Positions 1-6,310 of a DNA stretch of 13,676 nt are shown one piece after another. Numbering within the stretch: the stretch's first letter is position 1; each line of letters starts with the position of its first letter. Below the pieces are notes generated by a model, which saw nothing but the letters and a program-made list of their open reading frames with translations, did not search any database and was not told the DNA's origin. The translations under genes were made by a program, and so were the position numbers. Origin of the DNA: CAYWBI01 sp964456445 (GTDB taxonomy: Bacteria > Calditrichota > Calditrichia > Calditrichales > J004); contig CAYWBI010000103.1 of the NCBI GenBank assembly GCA_964456445.1, positions 1-13,676 of the forward strand. The letters run 5' to 3'.

Positions 1-355
1 CCAAGCCCTTAAAAACGGGAGGTCCTTTTAGGAAATATCAAAATAAGGTATAGAAATGCCGCGCCGGGCACTAAAAACCTTCAAAGCGGCAGCACGCTAA
101 GCCGGTATTTCCCCGATGTCCCGGGACTTCCGCTTGCCTGCCTTTGGCATGGCTTCGCTACAACATCCTGTGTTGGCCGGTTTGGCCGGAATGCAGCGTA
201 CCGCCTTCCATTAATGATTGCTTTAGGGACAGCGAGGTGGGCATAAGTGGGGAATTTTAAATTCCGCTTTTTGGGGAAAATTAAATTCCATTTGACACCG
301 TCCCTTCATCACCTTTTTATTTCCGGTACCTTTCCCGCCCGGCCGGAAATCTTGT
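1..355. other. gene-free stretch with short repeats and palindromes
   Basis: I see no convincing coding region here. Visible structure is a perfect 10-bp palindrome (GTCCCGGGAC) at 118-127, a tandem TTGGCCGG at about 174-189, a pair of 17-bp direct repeats at 249-289 (listed separately), and an inverted repeat with arms ATTTCCGG at 319-326 and CCGGAAAT at 343-350, just beyond the stop codon of the lipoprotein gene. The last hairpin has no T-run on the minus strand, so it is not a standard intrinsic terminator, although it could still mark the transcript end. The dense mixture of short repeats suggests a degraded mobile or repetitive element. Confidence 0.5.
249..304. repeat. two 17-bp near-identical direct repeats next to a GGGACGGTGTC-type end
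   Basis: GGGGAATTTTAAATTCC at 249-265 recurs as GGGGAAAATTAAATTCC at 273-289, 15 of 17 bases identical and 24 bp apart. Each copy has self-complementary GGAA/TTCC ends. They are followed by TTTGACACCGTCCC (291-304), whose reverse complement reads GGGACGGTGTCAAA. From memory, GGGACGGT-like ends occur around REP-associated tyrosine transposase elements, but no transposase is present. The repeat is seen directly; the link to a mobile element is inference. Confidence 0.45.
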
Positions 356-733
356 TTACTTTTGTAGCTTTAAAGGAAAATTGATGCTTTGATGCCCGTC
401 GATGCACATCAGGCGTGTTGACCCGGAATCCGAATCGGTTATACTTATAAAACCATAGCGTTCAGCGCGGAGCATTAATAACGATTCAGGACAGTACCCT
501 TCTTCCGTATAGGAAATATGATAATACCCTTCATTGTCCGACATGGCTTGTGCCAATATATCGGCCGTAAACAGATGCATTTTTTTTAAGGACACTGTCG
601 CGCTACTTAATCCTTCCCCGGTGGCGGCATTAGTTACCTGTCCGCTAATGTTTAAATGGGTTTCCTCTTTTAGACAGGATGAAAAGATAAAAAGGGGAAC
701 AAGAAATATAAAAATTCGATATTGGATACGCAT
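356..733 (-). CDS. small lipoprotein with carboxypeptidase-regulatory-like domain
   Basis: A predicted 125-residue exported lipoprotein. The start at 733 is chosen because a GGGAGG ribosome binding site lies just upstream and because it places a signal peptide at the N-terminus: a basic start (MRIQYR), a hydrophobic core of about residues 7-17 and the lipobox FSSC with Cys20. An upstream in-frame start at 817 would bury the signal. The residues after the cysteine (LKEE) are acidic, resembling the surface-export signal described for Bacteroidetes lipoproteins. Residues about 28-100 look like a carboxypeptidase-regulatory-like beta-sandwich (ISGQVTNAATGEGL, then SDNEGYYHISY), a common module on surface proteins of this group. 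Two further cysteines could pair. The partner and function are unknown. It is on the same strand as the T9SS cargo gene but separated from it by a terminator, so it is probably a separate transcript. Confidence 0.75.
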   Translation of the reverse strand: MRIQYRIFIFLVPLFIFSSCLKEETHLNISGQVTNAATGEGLSSATVSLKKMHLFTADILAQAMSDNEGYYHISYTEEGYCPESLLMLRAERYGFISITDSDSGSTRLMCIDGHQSINFPLKLQK

Positions 734-883
734 GTCAAACCTCCCGAAATATTTAACGTTTCGCGGGGATTTAAAAAAATACAGATATATGTCCAAATCT
801 ACCACAGGGATTTTCATTTTTCAAGAAGATAAGCGGTTTTTAAATTTATAAACGATGCCATAGATGTTGCTTTAATCCACAGA

Positions 884-920
884 ATAAAAAAAAGCCGGGC
901 GAAATACATCGCCCGGCTTT
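884..920 (-). terminator. rho-independent terminator of the T9SS cargo gene
   Basis: A perfect 12-bp stem with arms AAAGCCGGGCGA (891-902) and TCGCCCGGCTTT (909-920) encloses a 6-nt loop. Read on the minus strand it is followed by a run of T through position 884. It lies about 40 nt past the stop codon of the large secreted protein gene and separates it from the lipoprotein gene. Confidence 0.9.
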
Positions 921-958
921 CCCACTAACGGAGGCTTTCCCCCTTGCCTTTCCCGGCT

Positions 959-3160
959 TTATTTTAGCAGAATAAATTTTCGGACTTGTTGGACCCCCTG
1001 CCCTTTCAGCTCATAATAATAGACACCATTGGCTAAATTGCCCGCCGATAGGGTCAGATTATATTGCTGCGGCTGGAGAGCCTTGTTAAACACGCGGCGT
1101 ACAGCCTGACCGGTGGTGCTGTAGATGGTCAGCGTGTATGTACCCGCCCGGGCAATGCTAAAGTTGATATGCGTGGTCGGGTTAAACGGATTGGGGTAGT
1201 TTTGCCCCAAGGCAAATTTTTTCACGGTGAACGGTTCATCACCAAGTGCGGTAACCGTCAGGTCCAGCGTTGCTTCGGTAGCAAAAACCGGTGGCAATTG
1301 ATCGACCTGCTCAGGGATAAACGGGATGCCATCGCCATCGGAGTCACTACCGGATTCACCTGTGGGGTCGCCTTCGGAAAGCTGCATTTTATTGGCCACT
1401 TTTTTAAAGAAGCGTGTATAGATGGCCGGGGCTTCTGTTTTACCTCCACCCAAAGCGGCTTCACGCAGGGCACCCGCAATTACGGCAAAATTAAAGGGCG
1501 AATAAACCGCGGTGTTGCTGCCGGAGGTGGTACGGAAAGCGTGTGCCTGAGCAATATAAAAATTACTGATCAGCACATCATACGCATCTTTGGCCGCAGT
1601 CAGATATGCGGCATCCTGAGAAACATCATAAGCGGCGAATAAACCGCGCACAGCAGCGGACTGGGCTGTAACATTTTTAACATCAGTATCGGCGCCGGTG
1701 CCGATAGTAAAGCCATTAAAGAAACTGCCGTCGCTGTCTTTTAGCGAGGCCAGTAAAAAATCGGCTTGTGCCTTAACCATATCGCGGGCGGGTTGTTCCA
1801 AACCGCTTCCGGCAAACTCCTGTACGACAAATTTTAATGCAACAAGCATATAACCGGCATTAAGGGTCGATATATGATCGCCTGGAACCGCAACACTACC
1901 ATTTAGTGAAGACTGATCCACAAAAGTACCATTTTGCATATCATAATGCATCGCCTTTACATTCATAAAAGTGGCCTTGGCCGTGCCCTTCATCAGATCA
2001 AAGGGTCCGGGCTCGCCGGATTCCGACATGGCCTGCGGAAAAGGATCACCGTCAAAAACAGATTTATACGCCAGGTGTGCTGCATCGGATGTGTTATTGG
2101 GGTCCATCATGTTTGTAAAATGCAGGGTCGCCCATAATATGGAAAACTGATCAAACAAATCACTGCTGGCATCGGTCACCGTAAAGGTATCGGCCTTAGG
2201 TGGCAAACCGTCGGCTACGGGCGCTTCTGTCACATCTACTTTATGTGGGAAAAACTGGATACCATTTGCAGGGTCATAAGTCATCAAATCAATGGCGCCA
2301 AGTTGTGAACCGTTATAGGCAAACTGGGTGGTCATAAACTTAGCCTTGTTGATGGCTTCGGCGGTTAAGACCAATCCAATAAAACCATCCAGACCGTCGC
2401 CGCCATAAAAAACATTATTGTTCGGGTCAAGATGTGGACTGTTGGCAGAATCCGGGCTAATGACACCATCGGCGTCAATACCATTGTCCAGGGAATCGTG
2501 GAATGCACTTTCCATATCCTGCGCCCATAGGTATTGTTTCATCATACTTTGGGCCATAGCACCCGGATTCAATGTTTTTACCATTTTGCTACGGTCCCAG
2601 CGCAGAGTGGCAAAATCATGGGTAAAATTTGCGGCGTCAACCGCCTGTGGCAAATGGGGATCGCCACTGATAAATTCCGCATATTGTGGCCAGGGATTGG
2701 ATGGGGCCGGGTGGTTGGATAGCATGGCAAAATGCATGATGTTTTTCATCAACTCATCATCTTCCTTATAGCCATTGGGCGTTCCACCGGTAAACATTCC
2801 GTCAAAGGCCGGGTCGGTTTCCATAGACGCCATTTGCATTATTACCGGCGCCCACATCAGATGCAAACCCATACCCGAGCGGGAAACGATGGTACCTAAT
2901 TGATAACGTGAATATTCGTAATTCTCGATACCCAGGGTATATGAGATGGAATCGGGATTATTAAGAACGGCCGGATTCAAATCATCAAGATTGTAACCAA
3001 TGGCTTCGGCAAACGGTTCGCCGCTTTCATTGATTTCATTTGCCAAAAGCATTTGTTCGAGCGTGTAATAGACGTCGGTTTTTGTAACCTGTGTCTCCTG
3101 CGCCCAAATTAAATTAAACGTGAAAAGTAAAAATAATGTTGCGGTAAGATATCGCCTCAT
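959..3160 (-). CDS. secreted protein with T9SS type A C-terminal sorting domain
   Basis: A predicted 733-residue protein exported by Sec and then carried across the outer membrane by the type IX secretion system. The start at 3160 is chosen for a very strong AGGAGGAGG ribosome binding site directly upstream; a longer reading from 3229 would translate that site as EEE and mask the signal peptide. The signal peptide spans residues 1-20, with likely cleavage after LIWA. The central part (about residues 30-600) is rich in helix-forming sequence with repeated aromatic and Asn/Asp/Gly segments. Stretches such as KAQADFLLASLKDSDGSFFNGF recall alpha/alpha-toroid proteins, but I do not recognise a named family. 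Around residue 615 an acidic SDSDGDGIP motif looks like a calcium-binding linker. The last 85 or so residues form the sorting domain: FALGQNYPNPFNPTT, a beta-rich middle, NLANGVYYYEL, and a basic end VRKFILLK. Domain and export route are clear; the enzymatic or structural role is unknown. Confidence 0.88.
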   Translation of the reverse strand: MRRYLTATLFLLFTFNLIWAQETQVTKTDVYYTLEQMLLANEINESGEPFAEAIGYNLDDLNPAVLNNPDSISYTLGIENYEYSRYQLGTIVSRSGMGLHLMWAPVIMQMASMETDPAFDGMFTGGTPNGYKEDDELMKNIMHFAMLSNHPAPSNPWPQYAEFISGDPHLPQAVDAANFTHDFATLRWDRSKMVKTLNPGAMAQSMMKQYLWAQDMESAFHDSLDNGIDADGVISPDSANSPHLDPNNNVFYGGDGLDGFIGLVLTAEAINKAKFMTTQFAYNGSQLGAIDLMTYDPANGIQFFPHKVDVTEAPVADGLPPKADTFTVTDASSDLFDQFSILWATLHFTNMMDPNNTSDAAHLAYKSVFDGDPFPQAMSESGEPGPFDLMKGTAKATFMNVKAMHYDMQNGTFVDQSSLNGSVAVPGDHISTLNAGYMLVALKFVVQEFAGSGLEQPARDMVKAQADFLLASLKDSDGSFFNGFTIGTGADTDVKNVTAQSAAVRGLFAAYDVSQDAAYLTAAKDAYDVLISNFYIAQAHAFRTTSGSNTAVYSPFNFAVIAGALREAALGGGKTEAPAIYTRFFKKVANKMQLSEGDPTGESGSDSDGDGIPFIPEQVDQLPPVFATEATLDLTVTALGDEPFTVKKFALGQNYPNPFNPTTHINFSIARAGTYTLTIYSTTGQAVRRVFNKALQPQQYNLTLSAGNLANGVYYYELKGQGVQQVRKFILLK

Positions 3161-3192
3161 CTCCTCCTCCTGTAAGGTTAGTGGATATAAAA

Positions 3193-3213
3193 ACCCTGTT
3201 GCCGGAACAGGGT
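3193..3213 (-). promoter_or_regulatory. leader hairpin with T-run upstream of the T9SS cargo gene
   Basis: Perfect 8-bp arms ACCCTGTT (3193-3200) and AACAGGGT (3206-3213) enclose a 5-nt loop. On the minus strand the stem is followed at once by TTTTTATA, giving the shape of an intrinsic terminator. It lies 33 nt upstream of the start codon, ahead of the strong ribosome binding site. It could be a transcriptional attenuator, an mRNA-stabilising 5' stem, or a terminator for read-through from the sigma/anti-sigma genes. The structure is seen directly; its role is inferred. Confidence 0.55.
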
Positions 3214-3547
3214 GAAATTTTTCAATCACAGCCTTAGACGAAGCACGCAGGAAAACCTTACAGTTATTTTTATTTTTTTATTATTAAGTGTCCTTTTTAC
3301 ACAGTAGTATGTATTATAACTTTATTTTCCAATAATCGTTAACCGATGTCAGATATTGGTTTTGGGATGTAATAAGCCAGCAGATATTCCATCATCAGTT
3401 GCCCCTGCCTCTGATATACGAACAAGGAACAGCGTTTTTTGATTTTGGGTCATAGCACCTTAATATCGCATTTCTGCTAAAAAATGACAGAAAATAACAT
3501 ATCAGATACTAAATGAGACAAAAACAAAAAATCAGTACCGGGAGAAA
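3214..3547. other. AT-rich intergenic stretch between anti-sigma and T9SS cargo genes
   Basis: No gene is called in this stretch of more than 300 bases. It is AT-rich, contains the candidate -10 at 3313-3318 and no clear terminator for the anti-sigma gene. A short minus-strand frame ending at 3339 would encode about 18-36 residues (FVYQRQGQLMMEYLLAYYI is its core) but has no good start signal, so it is not annotated as a gene. Confidence 0.5.
3313..3318 (-). promoter_or_regulatory. candidate -10 element for the T9SS cargo gene
   Basis: The minus strand reads GTTATAATACAT, with an exact TATAAT about 155 nt upstream of the start codon at 3160. No good -35 box is seen at 17 nt, so this is a tentative call. 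If used, it gives a leader of roughly 140 nt that contains the hairpin at 3193-3213. Confidence 0.3.
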
Positions 3548-3859
3548 TTAGTGGGAGGAATTCGCGTCGCGTAACATTTTCTTTAAATGTTTGCGGCCCG
3601 CAGCGCTCATCCGGGCTTCACCGGGAGCTTCAAAAGACTCAGTCTTTTGAATTTGATCATGTATATAGAGAAGTTGTCGTCGATAACGCGCACAAAATTC
3701 ACAACCAAAGGTATGCAGGCGGATCATCAAACGGTCCCAGGCAGAAACTTCGCCATCAATTGACCGGGATATCCTGGAACCTATCGCCGCACACGACGGC
3801 GTCCCCATGGCAATCATCCACTTGAGAAGGCGAATGACATACTTATAAAGCCGTTTCAT
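3548..3859 (-). CDS. zinc-binding anti-sigma factor (zf-HC2/ZAS-like)
   Basis: A predicted 103-residue soluble protein that probably binds and inhibits the ECF sigma factor encoded 45 nt upstream on the same strand. The zinc-binding anti-sigma signature is visible: Cys23, then His49-x3-Cys53-x2-Cys56 (HTFGCEFC), followed by the basic helix ARYRRQL typical of this short family. The C-terminal 35 residues are charged and poorly conserved in appearance. There is no membrane helix after the zinc motif, so it would act in the cytoplasm, where the zinc and thiols may sense redox or metal stress as in other ZAS proteins. The start at 3859 is supported by an AGGAAAG ribosome binding site. Family and pairing are well supported; the signal it senses is unknown. 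Confidence 0.8.
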   Translation of the reverse strand: MKRLYKYVIRLLKWMIAMGTPSCAAIGSRISRSIDGEVSAWDRLMIRLHTFGCEFCARYRRQLLYIHDQIQKTESFEAPGEARMSAAGRKHLKKMLRDANSSH

Positions 3860-3904
3860 GTATCTTTCCTATGTCGTAAAGGATTAAAAAAATCTAAAAG
3901 TGGG

Positions 3905-4498
3905 TCAGGTTTCATCCGGGCCATAACCGTCCTTTTGCAGACAAGCGCGCAACAAATGCCGGGCGCGGTGTATCATCACCCATAGATTAGACGATGAAAG
4001 TTCCATTTCCTTACAGATTTCTTTTGCTGAATAGCCATCAATCTCGCGCATTATAAAGATATTTGCAAGCCGCACGGGAATTTTTTGTAAACAAGCCCGT
4101 AAAAAATGAACAAATTCTTTTTGATCGTAACGTTTAGAGATATCTTCCGGCCAGGCCAGCGGAGCGCTTTCTTTTTGCCAATGCCCCTTTTTTAATCCTT
4201 GCGGATAATATCCGGGCAGAGTATCATCTGTCATTTCCGATCGCCGGGTGGTGGAGCGGTAATAGTCGATTATTTTGTTTTTAAGGATCGAGATCAGCCA
4301 GGTACGCTCACCGCTTCCATGTTCAAAGGCATGATAATTTTTTAGTGCCGCAAGAAACGTCTCCTGTACCAGGTCCTGGACTATGGATGGATTATGAACC
4401 CGAAAGGAGGCAAAACGGTAAAGATAATCCGCATGTTCATCGACCCAGGTATCCGGTGAGAAAGCTGCGGAGAAAGAAACGGCTACTGTATCGTGCAT
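3905..4498 (-). CDS. ECF sigma factor (sigma-70 family)
   Basis: A predicted 197-residue group 4 RNA polymerase sigma factor. Region 2 occupies about residues 20-82 (YLYRFASFRV, DLVQETFLAALKN, ERTWLISILKNKIIDYYRS). A linker of about 45 residues containing GYYPQGLKKGHW follows, and then region 4 at about 130-188 (ICKEMELSSSNLWVMIHRAR) with the helix-turn-helix that reads the -35 box. The NLWVMIHRAR and RACLQKD segments resemble the TIGR02943-type sigma factors that are usually cotranscribed with a short ZAS anti-sigma protein, and exactly such a gene follows here. The start at 4498 has no clear ribosome binding site; an inverted repeat covers the start codon (listed separately). Its regulon cannot be read from this window. 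Confidence 0.88.
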   Translation of the reverse strand: MHDTVAVSFSAAFSPDTWVDEHADYLYRFASFRVHNPSIVQDLVQETFLAALKNYHAFEHGSGERTWLISILKNKIIDYYRSTTRRSEMTDDTLPGYYPQGLKKGHWQKESAPLAWPEDISKRYDQKEFVHFLRACLQKIPVRLANIFIMREIDGYSAKEICKEMELSSSNLWVMIHRARHLLRACLQKDGYGPDET

Positions 4499-4572
4499 AA
4501 TGTCTTTATGCCCAAAATAAATTTACCATCGAGAAGTTATATTTGATAAATGCACATTACAGATAAAGACAT
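4495..4572 (-). promoter_or_regulatory. inverted repeats over the start of the sigma factor gene
   Basis: On the minus strand GCATAA and TTATGC (positions 4506-4511 and 4495-4500) form a perfect 6-bp inverted repeat with a 5-nt spacer, and the second arm contains the start codon. A second, exact 10-bp inverted repeat joins ATAAAGACAT (4563-4572, plus strand) to ATGTCTTTAT (4500-4509), 53 nt apart. The two pairings share bases, so they are mutually exclusive in the mRNA leader. No ribosome binding site is evident. The repeats are seen; a role in translational control or as an operator is inferred. Confidence 0.35.
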
Positions 4573-4610
4573 CTGACTTTGTCACAAAAAAGAAACAAAT
4601 AATTCAAATA

Positions 4611-5020
4611 TCACTGTTGGCCATCACCTGTCCAGCTGCACATTTCGTCAACCCCCTCCACTGATCGTTCAAAATGTTTTTTTAAACGCGATGGAAAGCG
4701 CATGCCCCTAAGGGATTTTTCCACGGCCTGCAGGACGGTCTTCCCGTCAAAATCCACAAAGGCCATACGCGCGGCCCATTCGTCTGCAGGTCGGCCAAAA
4801 GCTGTACCGGGCAATAAGGCAACGCCGGTTTCATCCAACAGCCGACGGCACATTTCACCGATATCATTTATACCACGCCGGTTCAACTCTTCCTTAAAAG
4901 GACAAAAATCCGGGAATAAATAAAAGGCGCAGGCTGCTGCATATTGAACGGGTGCATGTACCGGAAACGGCGGACTGTCCCAGACCGTTTAGATTCCTGT
5001 TGAGGTTTTGTATGATCTCC
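4611..5020 (-). pseudogene. remnant of a class I/II PLP aminotransferase (C-terminal part)
   Basis: The minus-strand frame 4611-4988 encodes, after an in-frame TAA at 4989-4991, a continuous run that reads like the last 120 or so residues of an aspartate-type aminotransferase: VHAPVQYAAACAFYLFPDF, then INDIGEMCRRLLDETGVALL, PGTAFGRP, ARMAFVDFDG, and the C-terminal helix SVEGVDEMCSW. An intact enzyme of this family is about 400-430 residues; the PLP-binding lysine and the whole N-terminal domain are missing. Just upstream, another frame (NLNRNLNGLGQSAV, about 4965-5020) may continue the homology, which suggests a frameshift around 4965 as well as a large 5' deletion. The only start codon inside the conserved part is a TTG at 4886. 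The upstream boundary is approximate. I judge it a decayed gene, not a functional small protein. Confidence 0.75.
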
Positions 5021-5188
5021 ATCATCCGGGCTCCGGTTATAACTGCTGTTTTTGATTTTGATAAATTACTTTCAACTATTTTGACAGCCAAAACATTACT
5101 GATAAATTTTCAAACAAACATGTTGTTAAGGCTGATAAAGCTATGTAACTTAGCAACATCCAACGCAACGCACAAAAGGGAGGTAGAT

Positions 5189-6169
5189 ATGAACAAGTTT
5201 TTAAAAAGCGCCTTATTACTGTTGGCGCCTGTCTGGATTTTTGCCCAGGACTATGGCGTTTACGAATATGTGGTACAAAAAGCTTTAGGGAATTTTGACA
5301 GCATCGCTGTGCAAATCGGGGAGGCCGCCCCGGTCAACGGCTTTAAACTGATCGCTCAAAAGGAGATGGGCGCCCCGGAAGACTGCGGCTATAAAGCGCG
5401 GGTTTTTATCTTATTCGATTCGCTCTATGCCGCGCAACTGCTGCGGGCCAACCCGCAAACCGGCGCCTTTGCCGTTACCGACCGCGTCAACCTGTTCCAG
5501 GACGAGGCCGGAACGCATCTTTCCGTCGTCAATCCCCATTCCGTCAACCGCACGGTTTTGATGGACGACAAGAAATACGAGGCGCTCAGCGAAAGCCATC
5601 TGCAAAAGCTGCGGGCCATGCTCGGCGGCGCGGTAAAGGGCACGGAAAACCATAAGCAATATGGCGAAATCCGTGACGAAGGCTATATCTCCCGTACCAT
5701 GGGCGTTATGGCCGGGGGCGATTTTTCCGGTAAGATCGAAATCATGCAGACCGTAAAAAAAGGTTCTTTGCAGGAAGTGGCCGAAAAGCTCAAAAAAGGG
5801 CTGGCCGCCCCGGGCAAAGAGTGGGGGCTGCATGCCATTTATGCTCTTGAACTCCCGGCGGTCAAAACGGTTGTTTTTGGCATTTCCGGTGATAAGATGG
5901 AAGCCAAATCCTATGATATCGTCGGTGCGGGCGATGACGATTCCCGCGATGATTACCAGTGCGCCGGTCTGGCCCACGCGGCGGCCTATCCGTTTAAGCT
6001 GGTGGTTACGGAAGAAAACGGTACTGTCAACATCAAATTTGTAACCTCCATGTTCCGCATGAAAATCTTTTTCGAAGACGCCGGGAAATGGGCTTTTATG
6101 AAGAACATGTCCATGCCCGGTTCACTGAGCGACGAACTGGAAGGGATGGTAAAGAAAAGCCTGCAATAA
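5189..6169 (+). CDS. secreted protein with two DUF302-like domains
   Basis: A predicted 326-residue exported protein. The start at 5189 is chosen for the GGGAGG ribosome binding site 6-11 nt upstream and because it opens directly with a signal peptide (residues 1-19, cleavage after WIFA). A longer frame from 4952 runs over the aminotransferase remnant and is rejected. Residues about 30-145 resemble DUF302 proteins: a predicted helix and strand, then VTDRVNLFQDEAGTHLSVVN followed by PHSVNRTV. Residues about 180-326 seem to repeat this plan (QTVKKGSLQEVAEKLKKGL, then YPFKLVVTEENGTVNIKFV), so the protein is probably a tandem duplication. DUF302 has no fixed function, although members occur beside redox and sulfur genes. 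It stands alone between a pseudogene and a terminator. Secretion is well supported; the domain assignment is moderate. Confidence 0.7.
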   Translation: MNKFLKSALLLLAPVWIFAQDYGVYEYVVQKALGNFDSIAVQIGEAAPVNGFKLIAQKEMGAPEDCGYKARVFILFDSLYAAQLLRANPQTGAFAVTDRVNLFQDEAGTHLSVVNPHSVNRTVLMDDKKYEALSESHLQKLRAMLGGAVKGTENHKQYGEIRDEGYISRTMGVMAGGDFSGKIEIMQTVKKGSLQEVAEKLKKGLAAPGKEWGLHAIYALELPAVKTVVFGISGDKMEAKSYDIVGAGDDDSRDDYQCAGLAHAAAYPFKLVVTEENGTVNIKFVTSMFRMKIFFEDAGKWAFMKNMSMPGSLSDELEGMVKKSLQ

Positions 6170-6187
6170 CAGGTTGTTCGAAGAGTC

Positions 6188-6217
6188 AAAAAAGCCCCGC
6201 TTTCGTGGGGCTTTTTT
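6188..6217. terminator. bidirectional rho-independent terminator
   Basis: AAAAAAGCCCC (6188-6198) pairs perfectly with GGGGCTTTTTT (6207-6217) around an 8-nt loop. T-runs follow the stem in both directions. It lies 19 nt past the stop of the plus-strand secreted protein and about 95 nt past the stop of cydB on the minus strand, so it can serve both convergent genes. Confidence 0.92.
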
Positions 6218-6310
6218 GTAGGCCAAATCCGGAATCCTTAAAAGTCTTTTAATTATCTAAAGCTGCTTACTGCAATTCCGGTAATATACGATTTTTGTAT
6301 GTTAAAAAAG

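Noticed and set aside
1..355. CRISPR array or tRNA gene in the repeat-rich left end
   Set aside because: Repeats are only two, close together and of unequal sequence, with no regular spacers; no cloverleaf is seen.
1064..1642. 192-codon plus-strand open frame inside the T9SS cargo gene
   Set aside because: It is antisense to a gene with clear signal peptide and sorting domain, has no ribosome binding site and no recognisable motif; a shadow frame.
3339..3440. Short minus-strand frames (one with LMMEYLLAYYI, another MTQNQKTLFLVRI)
   Set aside because: Under 40 codons, overlapping each other and without conserved features; could be chance or gene debris.
4952..5188. Upstream in-frame extension of the DUF302-like gene
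   Set aside because: It overlaps the aminotransferase remnant and would hide the signal peptide; the ATG at 5189 has a strong GGGAGG site.
5411..5977. 188-codon minus-strand open frame opposite the DUF302-like gene
   Set aside because: Its composition mirrors the GC-biased codons of the plus-strand gene, which has a strong start site and signal peptide.
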